DNA of 64,000 nucleotides from Streptomyces sp. Root431 (GTDB lineage: Bacteria; Actinomycetota; Actinomycetes; Streptomycetales; Streptomycetaceae), in contig NZ_LMEI01000009.1 of the NCBI RefSeq assembly GCF_001426585.1, forward strand, positions 534,247 to 598,246, written 5' to 3'. Of the stretch, positions 1 through 7,732 are shown piece by piece. Numbering within the stretch: position 1 is the first letter of the stretch; every line of letters starts with the position of its first letter. The position numbers and the translations under genes are program-made. The notes under the pieces were generated by a model. It was not told where the DNA came from, ran no database searches, and saw nothing but the letters and a program-made list of their open reading frames with translations.

Positions 1-1
1 G

Positions 2-340
2 GCCGCGACGAAGGCCGCCCAGGCGACCCTCGACGCCGCCGAGAAGGAGAACCAGCGCGTCTCCGTCGCCGTCGTCGACCGCAACGGCAACACCATCGAC
101 GAGGCCGCCCAGAAGAAGGCGTACACGGCCGTCTCCTGGAACGCCCCCACCTCCGAGCTCGCCAAGCGCCTCACCAACGCGCCCACCCTCAAGGACATCC
201 CCGGCACCCTCTTCCTCGGCGGCGGCGCCCCCGTCACCGCCAAGGGCGCCCCCATCGCCGGCATCGGCGTCGCCGGCGCCCCCTCCGGCGACCTCGACGA
301 GAAGTTCGCCCAGGCCGGCGTCGCCAGCCTCGGCAAGTAG
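2..340 (+). CDS. Heme-binding GlcG/HbpS-like protein, C-terminal part
   Basis: The 5' end lies outside the window; 112 residues are visible in one open frame ending at TAG 338-340. The visible part runs from AAQATLDAAEKENQRVSVAV through VVDRNGNTI and ends with IPIA-like and GIGVAGAPSGDLDEKFAQAG segments. These match the GlcG/HbpS (DUF336) fold, including the typical GG-x-P and G-x-IGVSGA-type C-terminal pattern. Family members bind heme or small cofactors; secreted HbpS of Streptomyces works with a sensor kinase. Whether this copy is secreted cannot be seen because the N terminus is missing. An SPFH-like gene starts 107 bases downstream. Family assignment is firm, exact role is not. Confidence 0.75.
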   Translation, partial: AATKAAQATLDAAEKENQRVSVAVVDRNGNTIDEAAQKKAYTAVSWNAPTSELAKRLTNAPTLKDIPGTLFLGGGAPVTAKGAPIAGIGVAGAPSGDLDEKFAQAGVASLGK

Positions 341-447
341 ACCGGAGCCCTGCCCGCCGACCCGTTCCTCCCCTAACTCCTGTGTCCTACAGGCCAGTTC
401 TGTGAGACTGTGCCGGCTGACGCGCAAGGCCGAGGGGGAGTGGACCG

Positions 448-1018
448 TTGAACGTCATAACGCTGTTGGGGCTGGTGGCGGGAGTGCTCGTCCTGGCGGA
501 ACTCGCCTGGGCCGTACGGATCGTCCCGGAGGCGACGGTGGCCGTCGTCGAGCGCCACGGACGTCACCGTCGCCTGCTGCGTCCCGGACTCAACATCGTG
601 TTCCCGCCGTTCGACCGGATCCGGGCTCGGGTCGATCTGCGCGAGCAGGTCGTCCCGTTCCCGCCGCAGCCGGTGACCACCCTGGACAACCTCGTCGTCA
701 ACATCGACTCGGTCATCTACTACCGGGTGACCGACGCCCGGGCCGCGACCTACGAGGTCGCCAGCTACATCCAGGCGATCGAGCAGCTCACGGTCACGAC
801 CCTGCGGGCCGTCGTCGGCGGCATGGACTTGGAGCGGACCCTCGCCTCCCGCGTGGACATCAACGCGACGCTGCTCGGCGTCCTCGAATCGGCGACCGGC
901 AAGTGGGGCATCCTCGTCAACCGCGTCGAGCTCAAGGCGATCGAGCCGCCGACCTCCATCCAGGACTCGATGGAGAAGCAGATGCGCGCCGAGCGCGACA
1001 AGCGCGCCGCGACGGCAC
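448..1018 (+). pseudogene. SPFH/band-7 domain segment, frame broken before its coiled coil
   Basis: TTG start at 448 with a strong GAGGGGGAG ribosome site 7 bases upstream. Residues 1-25 form a membrane anchor (LLGLVAGVLVLAELAWAV). An SPFH domain follows (VPEATVAVVERHGRHRRLL, then RVDLREQVV, VIYYRVTDA) up to SMEKQMRAERDKRAA. After about position 1015 this frame turns into Arg/Pro-rich shadow sequence, while the expected heptad continuation (SKILAAETEKQSAILRAEAE) appears in frame 2 from 1019. So the SPFH gene has lost its frame at about 1012-1019. Homologs have a few more residues here, which suggests a small deletion (inference). The frame-2 continuation leads into the kinase that follows. 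Membrane scaffolding would be the family role; this copy is probably non-functional unless frameshifted. Confidence 0.7.
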
Positions 1019-1084
1019 TCCAAGATCCTCGCCGCCGAGACCGAGAAGCAGTCTGCGATCCTGAGGGCGGAGGCCGAGGTCGAG

Positions 1085-2053
1085 GTGGCGAGGATCCACC
1101 GGCAGGCCGAGGCCGACGACGCGCCGCCGCTCCCGGCGCAGGCGCGTTCCGCGCTGCGTCCGCACGCGCCCCTCGCGGTCCCGTTCACCCACGAGCCGTT
1201 GCGCGGGGACGACCCCCGGCAGGTCGGCCGGTACCGGTTGACGGCCCGGCTGGGCGAGGGCGGCATGGGCACGGTCTACCTCGGCCTGTCTCCCGGTGCC
1301 CGGCAGGTCGCCGTGAAGGTGGTGCGCGAGGAGCTCGTCAACGATCCGTCCTTCCGGCGCCGGTTCGCCCGAGAGGTCGACGCCGCCCGCAGGGTCAGCG
1401 GCTTCCACACCGCGCCGGTCGTCGACGCGGGGCCCGAGGACACCAGGCCGTGGCTCGTCACGGAGTACATTCCCGGCCCGTCCCTCCACGAGGTACTGGA
1501 GATACACGGACCGCTGTCCGCGCTCACCCTGCGCGCCCTGGCCCTCGGCGTCGCCGAGGCCCTCGAAGCCATCCACGCGTGCGGCATCGTCCACCGGGAC
1601 CTCAAGCCCGGCAACATCCTCGTCTCGTCCGCCGGCCCCCGCGTGATCGACTTCGGCATCGCGCGCGGCGCGGAGGCGACCGCGCTGACGAGTGCCGACG
1701 TGGTCGTCGGCACACGCGGGTTCCTCGCCCCCGAGCAGCTGACCGGCGCCCCGCTGACCGCCGCCGTGGACATGTACGCCTTCGGCATGGTGCTGTGCCA
1801 CGCCGGTGGCGCGGCGCGATACGCCGAGGGCACGCCCCTGGCCGGCGCGCTGCGGTTCCTGCCCTCGGATCTCGCCTCCGTCGCGACCGCCTGCCTCGAC
1901 CACGATCCCGCGGGCCGCCCGTCGCCCACGGAGGTCCTCCGGAGCATCGGCGCCGGCGACACCGAGACCCCGTCGAACTGGCTGCCGCCCGCTCTGCGAA
2001 CGCTGATCGACCTGCACCAGGCCGCGACGGTGACGGCCACGACGGTGGAGTGA
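1085..2053 (+). CDS. Ser/Thr protein kinase fused in frame to the tail of an SPFH coiled coil
   Basis: Hanks-type kinase. Numbered from ATG 1085, it has a GEGGMG glycine loop at residues 58-62, the VAVK lysine at about 78, HRDLKPGN at 170-177, DFG at 189-191 and APEQ in the activation segment, followed by DMYAFGMVL and the conserved RP near the end. There is no transmembrane or PASTA region. Residues 1-25 are still SPFH coiled coil (ARIHRQAEAD), and the same frame is coding from about 1019, so the kinase has no clear start of its own. The usual kinase N terminus (DDPRQVGRYRL) begins near residue 42; a TTG at 1199 is the only nearby alternative. Either it is translated as part of an SPFH-kinase product or it is poorly expressed. 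Catalytic residues look intact. Confidence 0.7.
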   Translation: MARIHRQAEADDAPPLPAQARSALRPHAPLAVPFTHEPLRGDDPRQVGRYRLTARLGEGGMGTVYLGLSPGARQVAVKVVREELVNDPSFRRRFAREVDAARRVSGFHTAPVVDAGPEDTRPWLVTEYIPGPSLHEVLEIHGPLSALTLRALALGVAEALEAIHACGIVHRDLKPGNILVSSAGPRVIDFGIARGAEATALTSADVVVGTRGFLAPEQLTGAPLTAAVDMYAFGMVLCHAGGAARYAEGTPLAGALRFLPSDLASVATACLDHDPAGRPSPTEVLRSIGAGDTETPSNWLPPALRTLIDLHQAATVTATTVE

Positions 2054-2080
2054 CAACCGGCAGCGCGCGTCGTTTGTCCC

Positions 2081-3232
2081 CTACTCGGGCCGCGCCAGGC
2101 CCCGGCTGATGACCAGCCGCTGGATCTGGTTCGTCCCCTCGAAGATCTGCATGATCTTCGCCTCGCGCATGAAGCGCTCCACCGGGAAGTCGCGGGTGTA
2201 GCCGTAGCCGCCGAGGACCTGGACGGCGTCCGTGGTGACCTTCATGGCCGTGTCGGTGGCGATGAGCTTGGCCGCGCTGGCCTGGCGGCTGAAGGGGCGG
2301 CCGAGGTCGCGGCGGCGGGCCGCGTCCAGGTAGGTCGCGCGGGCCGCGTCGACCGAGGCGGCCATGTCGGCGAGGAGGAAGCCGAGGCCCTGGTGGTCGA
2401 CGATCCGCCGGCCGAAGGTGCTGCGCTCGTTGGCGTAGTCGACGGCGGCGTCCAGCGCGGCCTGGGCGAGGCCCGTCGCGCAGGCGGCGATGCCGAGGCG
2501 GCCGCTGTCGAGGGCACTGAAGGCGATCTGGAGGCCCTGGCCCTCGTCCCCGATGCGCCGGTCGACGTCGAGGACGGCGCCGTCCCAGTAGGCGGAGGTG
2601 GTCGGGATCGCCTGGAGGCCCATCTTCCGCTCGGGCAGGCCGAAGCTCAGGCCTTCGGTGGCGCCCGGGGCGAGGAAGCAGGAGATGCCGCGGCCGCCGG
2701 GGGCGGTCCGGGCGAAGAGGGCGTAGAAGTCGGCCTTGCCGCCGTGGGTGATCCAGGCCTTGGTGCCGGTCACGCGATAGGCGCTGCCGTCGTCCTCGAG
2801 CTCGGCCTTGCAGGACAGGGCGGCCGCGTCCGAGCCGGCCTGCGGTTCGGAGAGGCTGTAGCCGCCGATGGCCCGGCCTTCCAGCATCGCGGGCAGCCAG
2901 CTCTCCTTCTGCTCCGCCGTGCCGAAGGTGTGGACGGGGTGGCAGGCCAGCGTGTGGACGCTGGTGGCGACGGCGACGGCCGCCCAGCGCGCGGCGAGCT
3001 CCTCCAGGACCTGGAGGTAGACCTCGTACGGCTGGCCTCCGCCGCCGTACTCCTCGGGGTAGGCGAGGCCGAGGAGCCCGGCCTCGCCGAGGGTGGTGAA
3101 GAGACCTTCGGGATAGGTCTCGGCGGCCTCGTGCTCGTTCACCCGCGGAGAGAGCTCCTTGTCGGCGATCTCCCGGGTGAGGGCGATGAGGTCCGCCGCT
3201 TCGGGGGTGGGAAGCAGGCGGTCGACATCCAT
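2081..3232 (-). CDS. Acyl-CoA dehydrogenase
   Basis: 383 aa from ATG at 3232 (MDVDRLLPTPEAADLIALTR), the normal family length; the 39-residue upstream extension of the frame is unlike the family. FAD-dependent alpha,beta-dehydrogenation of acyl-CoA thioesters. Visible marks: YPEEYGGGG, the SLSEPQAGSDA flavin-binding stretch, the TGTKAWITHGGKADFY core, VQVLGGYGYTRDFPVER, and IFEGTNQIQRL with catalytic Glu at about 365. It is divergent from a TetR regulator that starts about 160 bases away, and a palindrome GGTACTGCAGTACC lies at 3269-3282 just upstream. This suggests local TetR control of fatty or branched acyl-CoA oxidation (inference). The substrate cannot be read from sequence. Confidence 0.93.
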   Translation of the reverse strand: MDVDRLLPTPEAADLIALTREIADKELSPRVNEHEAAETYPEGLFTTLGEAGLLGLAYPEEYGGGGQPYEVYLQVLEELAARWAAVAVATSVHTLACHPVHTFGTAEQKESWLPAMLEGRAIGGYSLSEPQAGSDAAALSCKAELEDDGSAYRVTGTKAWITHGGKADFYALFARTAPGGRGISCFLAPGATEGLSFGLPERKMGLQAIPTTSAYWDGAVLDVDRRIGDEGQGLQIAFSALDSGRLGIAACATGLAQAALDAAVDYANERSTFGRRIVDHQGLGFLLADMAASVDAARATYLDAARRRDLGRPFSRQASAAKLIATDTAMKVTTDAVQVLGGYGYTRDFPVERFMREAKIMQIFEGTNQIQRLVISRGLARPE

Positions 3233-3268
3233 GGCGACTCCAGCGGCGCGCAAAGTGGTACTGGGGCA

Positions 3269-3282
3269 GGTACTGCAGTACC
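3269..3282. promoter_or_regulatory. Perfect 14-bp palindrome, candidate TetR operator
   Basis: GGTACTGCAGTACC is a perfect inverted repeat located 37 bases upstream of the acyl-CoA dehydrogenase start. A further half-site GGTACTG lies at 3257-3263. It sits between the divergent dehydrogenase and TetR genes, the usual place for an autoregulatory TetR operator. Binding is inferred, not shown. Confidence 0.5.
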
Positions 3283-3394
3283 GCTTAGCGTAGCGGCAGG
3301 ACGGCACCGGTGTAACCCCTGACCGGCGGGGCGGGCCCTCACCCCTCACCGGGGCTCAAGGCCCGCCCGAAGAGTGGCCTGGAATACTGGCCGG

Positions 3395-4000
3395 GTGATC
3401 GAGACCTCCTCCCCCGACGCCCCGAAACTGACGGGCCGCGGGGCGGCGCGCCGCTCCGCCCTCTTCGAGGAGCTCGTCGCCCTGCTCGTCGGCGAGGGCT
3501 TCGCCCGCCTGACGCTCGACGACCTCGCCGCCCGCCTGCACTGCTCGAAGCGCACCCTGTACGGCCTCTCCGGCAGCAAGGAGCAGCTCGTCCGGGCGGC
3601 CGTCGTGCACTTCTTCCGCCGTGCCACGGCCCGGGTCGAGGCGGTCCTCGCCGCCGCGACCGACCCCGCCGAGCGGCTGGCCGCCTATCTGCGCGCCGTC
3701 TCGGCCGAGCTGGCGCCGGTCTCGCCGCAGTTCTTCGACGACGTCGCCGCCTTCGAGCCGGCGGCCGAGGTGTACGAGCGCAACACGCGCGCGGCGGCCG
3801 GCCGGGTCCAGCAGCTCATCGAGGAGGGCGTGCGCGCGGGCGTCTTCCGCGAGGTGCACGTGACCTTCGCGGCGGACGTCATCTCCTCGGTGATGGTCCG
3901 CATCCAGCGGCGCCAGGTGGCCGCGGCGACCGGCCTTGCCGATGCCGAGGCGTACGAGCAGCTGGCCGAGCTGCTCCTCAGCGGCCTCCGCAAGGTCTGA
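3395..4000 (+). CDS. TetR family transcriptional regulator
   Basis: 201 aa from GTG 3395 (VIETSSPDAPKL); GTG 3374 would add seven residues. The N-terminal helix-turn-helix is clear: RRSALFEELVALLVGEGFAR, LTLDDLAARLHCSKRTLYG and SKEQLVRAAVVHFF. The C-terminal ligand domain contains LAAYLRAVSAEL and a long terminal helix with IQRRQVAAATG. It is divergent from the acyl-CoA dehydrogenase, with a perfect palindrome between the two genes. Likely a repressor of that gene that responds to an acyl-CoA or a related ligand (inference from context). Confidence 0.9.
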   Translation: MIETSSPDAPKLTGRGAARRSALFEELVALLVGEGFARLTLDDLAARLHCSKRTLYGLSGSKEQLVRAAVVHFFRRATARVEAVLAAATDPAERLAAYLRAVSAELAPVSPQFFDDVAAFEPAAEVYERNTRAAAGRVQQLIEEGVRAGVFREVHVTFAADVISSVMVRIQRRQVAAATGLADAEAYEQLAELLLSGLRKV

Positions 4001-4082
4001 AAGGTCTCCGCACGGCCCGACCGGCCTCCGCAAGGTCCACCCCCCACCGGCGCACGGACATGGCCGGTTCACGCCCACGTTC

Positions 4083-4103
4083 GATCACTCTGCGCAGGTG
4101 ATC
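4083..4103. promoter_or_regulatory. Nested palindrome upstream of the TNT toxin gene
   Basis: GATCAC (4083-4088) and GTGATC (4098-4103) flank CTGCGCAG (4090-4097), itself a perfect palindrome, with a single extra T. It lies about 52 bases before the toxin start and after the TetR stop. It could be an operator in the toxin promoter or a small hairpin; sequence alone cannot separate these. Confidence 0.4.
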
Positions 4104-4154
4104 CATTACTGTGTGCGGCGCAACCGACCACTCCGTCCCCAGGGAGACCTCCGC

Positions 4155-4865
4155 GTGGAGCGCAGCCGTACCGCCTTCAGGATCCGAGCCGTCCTCGCCG
4201 CCATGGGCGTGACCGCCGCCCTCGCCGCGGCCCCCGCGGCGCAGGCCGCACCGACCGGGACGCCCGCGGCGCAGCAGCCCGGGGCGACCTCCCTCGCCGC
4301 TCCCCCGGAGCCCTGCACCGGGGAGTTCCAGGGCGACAAGCGGCTGGGCCCGAAGTTCCTGCCGAAGAAGTGGCAGGAGCCGGTGGGCCCGCTGCTCAAC
4401 CGCTACCACCGGACCGGGAAGCTCTCCTCCGCCGACTTCCTCAAGAAGTACTGGGAGGGCCCGGCCGACACCGGCAGCTGGAAGTACCCGCCGAACGACG
4501 GCTTCGGCGAGGTCAACGGCACCGTCGACAAGGCGCCCGAGCTGCTGGTGGAGGGCGAGCGCCTCGACCGCTTCGGCTCGGAGTTCGGCTCCTACCTGGC
4601 CCCGGCCGGCGACGACTACGCCAAGCGCGCGCTGCCCCCGCAGAACCTCAACACCCGGGACGCCGCCTTCCCCTGCGACTACCACCTGTACGAGGTGACG
4701 CGGTCGTTCGTGGTCTGGGAGGGCTCCATCGCGCCCTGGTTCGAGCAGCCCGGCGGCGGCCGTCAGATCAAGCTGGACCCGGCCTTCCTGAACCCGGGCG
4801 AGGGGCAGCGCCTCAGCGTCAAGTGGCTGCTCGACAACGGCTATCTGGTGCGCGTCCCCGCGTGA
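4155..4865 (+). CDS. Secreted TNT-domain protein (NAD glycohydrolase-type toxin)
   Basis: 236 aa from GTG 4155, with AGGGAG 8 bases upstream. Residues 1-35 are a signal peptide (RIRAVLAAMGVTAALAAAP, then AQAA). The C-terminal half matches the TNT domain (tuberculosis necrotizing toxin): LVEGERLDRFGSEFGSYLAP, then DYAKRALPPQNLN, YHLYEVTRSFVVWEGSIAPW and FEQPGGGRQIKL. The Gln of GGGRQ matches the catalytic Gln of the family. TNT enzymes hydrolyse NAD+. The middle part (FLPKKWQEPVGPLLNRYHRT, then FLKKYW) is a common TNT leader in actinomycete secreted proteins. The stop TGA overlaps the GTG start of a small ORF, the usual place for an immunity gene. Activity is inferred. Confidence 0.85.
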   Translation: MERSRTAFRIRAVLAAMGVTAALAAAPAAQAAPTGTPAAQQPGATSLAAPPEPCTGEFQGDKRLGPKFLPKKWQEPVGPLLNRYHRTGKLSSADFLKKYWEGPADTGSWKYPPNDGFGEVNGTVDKAPELLVEGERLDRFGSEFGSYLAPAGDDYAKRALPPQNLNTRDAAFPCDYHLYEVTRSFVVWEGSIAPWFEQPGGGRQIKLDPAFLNPGEGQRLSVKWLLDNGYLVRVPA

Positions 4866-5122
4866 CCGACCGCCGCGCGCTGGAACGGGCACTCCGGGAG
4901 GCCGGGGTGCCCGCGGCGTACTACTGGATCGAGGGCGTCCACGAACCGGCGCCCACCCCGCCCGACTTCGTCTATCTGCGGACGCGGCCGGGCGGGGCCG
5001 GTGGCGGCACGGCGGCGTGGGAGACCGGGGTGTACGAGCGCGGGGTCCACGAGCCCGTCGCCACGCACGAGACGGAGGCGGAGGCCTGCGCCCACCTCCG
5101 GACGCTGCTGGGCGCCCCATAG
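4862..5122 (+). CDS. Small protein coupled to the TNT toxin, candidate immunity protein
   Basis: 86 aa from GTG 4862, whose first bases overlap the TGA of the toxin (GTGA), so translation is probably coupled. It begins TDRRALERALREAGVPAAYY. The motif GVHEP occurs twice (IEGVHEPAPTPPDF and ERGVHEPVATHETE). No signal peptide or membrane segment is visible, so it should be cytoplasmic, as expected for a protein that neutralises a toxin made in the same cell. I do not recognise a characterised family. The immunity role rests on position only; alternatives are a chaperone or an unrelated coupled protein. Confidence 0.75.
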   Translation: MTDRRALERALREAGVPAAYYWIEGVHEPAPTPPDFVYLRTRPGGAGGGTAAWETGVYERGVHEPVATHETEAEACAHLRTLLGAP

Positions 5123-5227
5123 CCCCGCGCCACTTAATTCAGCCCATGCGTTAAACCTCAAGAGAAATCGCCCCCGGAGTCCCGACAGCGGTATGTTTCG
5201 GTCAGGACTACTTCACCTGGGGGCCCA

Positions 5228-6538
5228 GTGACCACGCGGAACGGCCGCACGGTACGTGACCTGCGACGCGAGAACCGCACCGCCGTCCTCCACCGCCTGT
5301 ACTTCGACGGGCCGATGAGCCGTTTCTCGCTGGGGCCCGCGACCGGACTGAGCTCGGGCTCGGTCAGCAACGTGGTCGGCGAACTCGTCGCGGAGGGCCT
5401 CGTCGAGGAGGCCGGCAGCGTCGACTCGGCCGGCGGACGGCCCCGCACCCTGCTGCGGGTCACCCCCGGCAGCGGCTGCATGATCGGCGTCGACGTCGGC
5501 GAGACCCGGGTCCGGGTCGAGCTGTTCGACCTCACGCTCACCGAACTCGCCCGCGCGGAGCGCCCGTTGGCGGTCGACACCGCCGACCCGCACGACCGGT
5601 ACGAGGTCGGGCTCGTCGTCGGCCTCGTCCGCGACGGCATCGCGGAGGTGCTGCGGACGGCGGACGTCCCCGCCGAGCGGCTCCTCGGCGTCGGCGTCGG
5701 CGTGCCCGGCATCGTGGCCCGTACCGCCGAGGACGGCGCCGTCGTGCACGGCCAGACCATCGGCTGGGACGCCGTCCCGCTGGAGCGGCTCCTGCGCGAG
5801 GCCGTGGAGCTGCCGGCCTCCGTCCCGTACCGGATCGACAACGGCGCCAAGACGCTCGGCCAGGCCGAGATGTGGTTCGGGGCCGGCCGGGGCGCGCGCA
5901 GTGCCGTGGTCGTGCTCTTCGGCTCCGGCGTCGGCGCCTGTGTCGTCACGGACCCGATGGGTCCCGGCCGGGCGCTCGAATGGGGTCATCTGACGGTGCG
6001 CGTCCGGGGGCGCCGCTGCCGCTGCGGCTCCCGGGGCTGCCTGGAGGCGTACGCGGGCGCGGAGGCGCTCCTGGAGCGGTGGCGCGAGGCGGGCGGGGCG
6101 GCACCGGCCGGCGCGGACGAGGAGACCGCGCTGACGGCGATGCTGGCCGCCGCGTACCCCGCGGACGCGGGGCGGACGCCCGACGCGACGGCGCTCGCCG
6201 TCCTGGAGGAGACCGCCGAGTACCTGGGCGCCGGCTTCGGCGATCTGATCAACCTCTTCCAGCCCGAGCGCATCCTCGTCGGCGGCTGGGCGGGCCTCCA
6301 GCTCGGCGCCCGCTTCCTGGAGACGGTGAAGGGCTACGCGCGGGAGTACGCGCTCGCGTATCCGGCGGCCCGGGTCGACATCGCGATGGGCACGCTCGGC
6401 CCCGACGCGGTGACGGTCGGCGCGGCGATCCTGCCGCTCGCCGACTTCTTCGCCCGGGGCGGGCGGCGGGCCGAGGCGGAGGCGCCCGAGGAGGAGCCCG
6501 CCTGGGCGTCGACCGTACGGGGGCGCGAGGCGCACTGA
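5228..6538 (+). CDS. ROK family transcriptional regulator/sugar kinase
   Basis: 436 aa from GTG 5228. An N-terminal winged helix-turn-helix (VRDLRRENRTAVLHRLYFDG to LVEEAGSVDSAGGRPRTLL) is followed by a ROK kinase fold. That fold shows GVDVGETRVRVEL (phosphate-1), GVGVPGIV, FGSGVGACVV and the zinc motif CRCGSRGCLEAYAG. This is the NagC/Xyl repressor architecture: the ROK half senses a sugar and the HTH binds DNA. The upstream 105 bases contain an AT-rich stretch (CACTTAATTCAGCCC to GTTAAACC) that may hold the promoter. No sugar transporter is adjacent, so the target is unknown. It converges on xdhC with 16 bases between the stop codons. Confidence 0.9.
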   Translation: MTTRNGRTVRDLRRENRTAVLHRLYFDGPMSRFSLGPATGLSSGSVSNVVGELVAEGLVEEAGSVDSAGGRPRTLLRVTPGSGCMIGVDVGETRVRVELFDLTLTELARAERPLAVDTADPHDRYEVGLVVGLVRDGIAEVLRTADVPAERLLGVGVGVPGIVARTAEDGAVVHGQTIGWDAVPLERLLREAVELPASVPYRIDNGAKTLGQAEMWFGAGRGARSAVVVLFGSGVGACVVTDPMGPGRALEWGHLTVRVRGRRCRCGSRGCLEAYAGAEALLERWREAGGAAPAGADEETALTAMLAAAYPADAGRTPDATALAVLEETAEYLGAGFGDLINLFQPERILVGGWAGLQLGARFLETVKGYAREYALAYPAARVDIAMGTLGPDAVTVGAAILPLADFFARGGRRAEAEAPEEEPAWASTVRGREAH

Positions 6539-6554
6539 GCGCGCCACTCGCTCC

Positions 6555-7691
6555 CTAGGCGACGGACCCTATGCGGCCGTCGGGCTCCCGGGGGCCGTCG
6601 TGGTGGATCGGGGTGTGCGCGCCGGTGAGCGAGGCGCCAGTGCCGCCGCGCCGGTTGGCGACGATCTCGGCGCCGATGGACAGGGCGGTCTCCTCCGGCG
6701 TACGCGCGCCGAGGTCGAGGCCTATCGGGGAGCGCAGCCTGGCGAGTTCGAGCTCGGTGACGCCGACCTCACGCAGGCGCTTGTTGCGGTCCTCGTGGGT
6801 GCGGCGGGAGCCCATCGCGCCGATGTACGCGACGGGAAGCTTCAGGGCGGCCTTGATCAGGGGCACGTCGAACTTGGCGTCGTGGGTGAGGACGCACAGC
6901 ACGGTGCGGCCGTCGACCTCCGTGGACTCCAGGTAGCGGTGGGGCCACTCGACGACGATCTCGTCGGCCTCGGGGAAGCGGGCCGGCGTCGCGAAGACGG
7001 GCCGCGCGTCGCAGACGGTGACGTGGTAGCCGAGGAACTTGCCGACCCGTACGAGGGCGGCGGCGAAGTCGATGGCACCGAAGACGATCATGCGGGGGGC
7101 GGGGACGGAGGACTCGACCAGGAGGGTCAGCGGCTGTCCGCAGCGGCTGCCGTCCTCGCCGATCTCCACGGTGCCGGTGCGGCCCGCGTCGAGCATCGCG
7201 CGGGCCTCGCCCGCCGCGGTGCGGTCCAGCTCGGGGTGGCCCCCGAGCCTTCCCTCGTACGAGCCGTCGGGGCGGACGAGGAGTGCGGTGCCCCGCAGCT
7301 CGTCCGGCCCGCCGACGATCCGGGCGAGGGCCGCCGCCTCCCCCGTGGCGGCGGCCGCGAGCGCGTCGGGGAAGACCCCGCCGCGGACCGGGGTGACGAG
7401 GATGTCGATGATGCCGCCGCAGGTCAGGCCGACCGCGAAGGCGTCCTCGTCGCTGTAGCCGAACTGCTCGACGACGGTCCGGCCGTCCTCGATGGCCTGC
7501 TGACACAGCTCGTAGACCGCGCCCTCCACACACCCGCCGGAGACCGAGCCGATCGCCGTGCCCTCGCTGTCGACGGCGAGGGCGGCTCCGGGCTGCCGGG
7601 GCGCGCTGCCGCCGACCGCCACGACGGTGGCGACGGCGAACGTGCGTCCCTGCTCGACCCACCGGTGCAGCTCTTCGGCGATGTCCAGCAT
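6555..7691 (-). CDS. xdhC: XdhC family molybdenum cofactor insertion/maturation protein
   Basis: 378 aa from ATG 7691 (MLDIAEELHRWVEQGRTFAV). It carries the XdhC/CoxI N-terminal domain with GSAPRQPGAALAV, GSVSGGCVEGAVYE and LTCGGIIDILV. The C-terminal Rossmann-like domain has IVFGAIDFAAALVRVGKFLG, TVCDARPVFAT and AYIGAMGSRRTHEDR, then IGLDLGARTPEETALSI. XdhC proteins bind molybdopterin cofactor, sulfurate it and help insert it into xanthine dehydrogenase. It lies 41 bases downstream of the NCS2 permease on the same strand and closes the xanthine dehydrogenase cluster, which supports the role. Confidence 0.93.
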   Translation of the reverse strand: MLDIAEELHRWVEQGRTFAVATVVAVGGSAPRQPGAALAVDSEGTAIGSVSGGCVEGAVYELCQQAIEDGRTVVEQFGYSDEDAFAVGLTCGGIIDILVTPVRGGVFPDALAAAATGEAAALARIVGGPDELRGTALLVRPDGSYEGRLGGHPELDRTAAGEARAMLDAGRTGTVEIGEDGSRCGQPLTLLVESSVPAPRMIVFGAIDFAAALVRVGKFLGYHVTVCDARPVFATPARFPEADEIVVEWPHRYLESTEVDGRTVLCVLTHDAKFDVPLIKAALKLPVAYIGAMGSRRTHEDRNKRLREVGVTELELARLRSPIGLDLGARTPEETALSIGAEIVANRRGGTGASLTGAHTPIHHDGPREPDGRIGSVA

Positions 7692-7732
7692 TTCGGTCTC
7701 CTTGGGTGTGTGCGGAGGGCGACGGTACGACG

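Noticed and set aside
1019..2109. Continuation of the SPFH frame to 2109 as a single 553-aa protein
   Set aside because: After about residue 190 it is Arg/Gly/Pro-rich and lies out of frame with a well-conserved kinase; accidental open frame.
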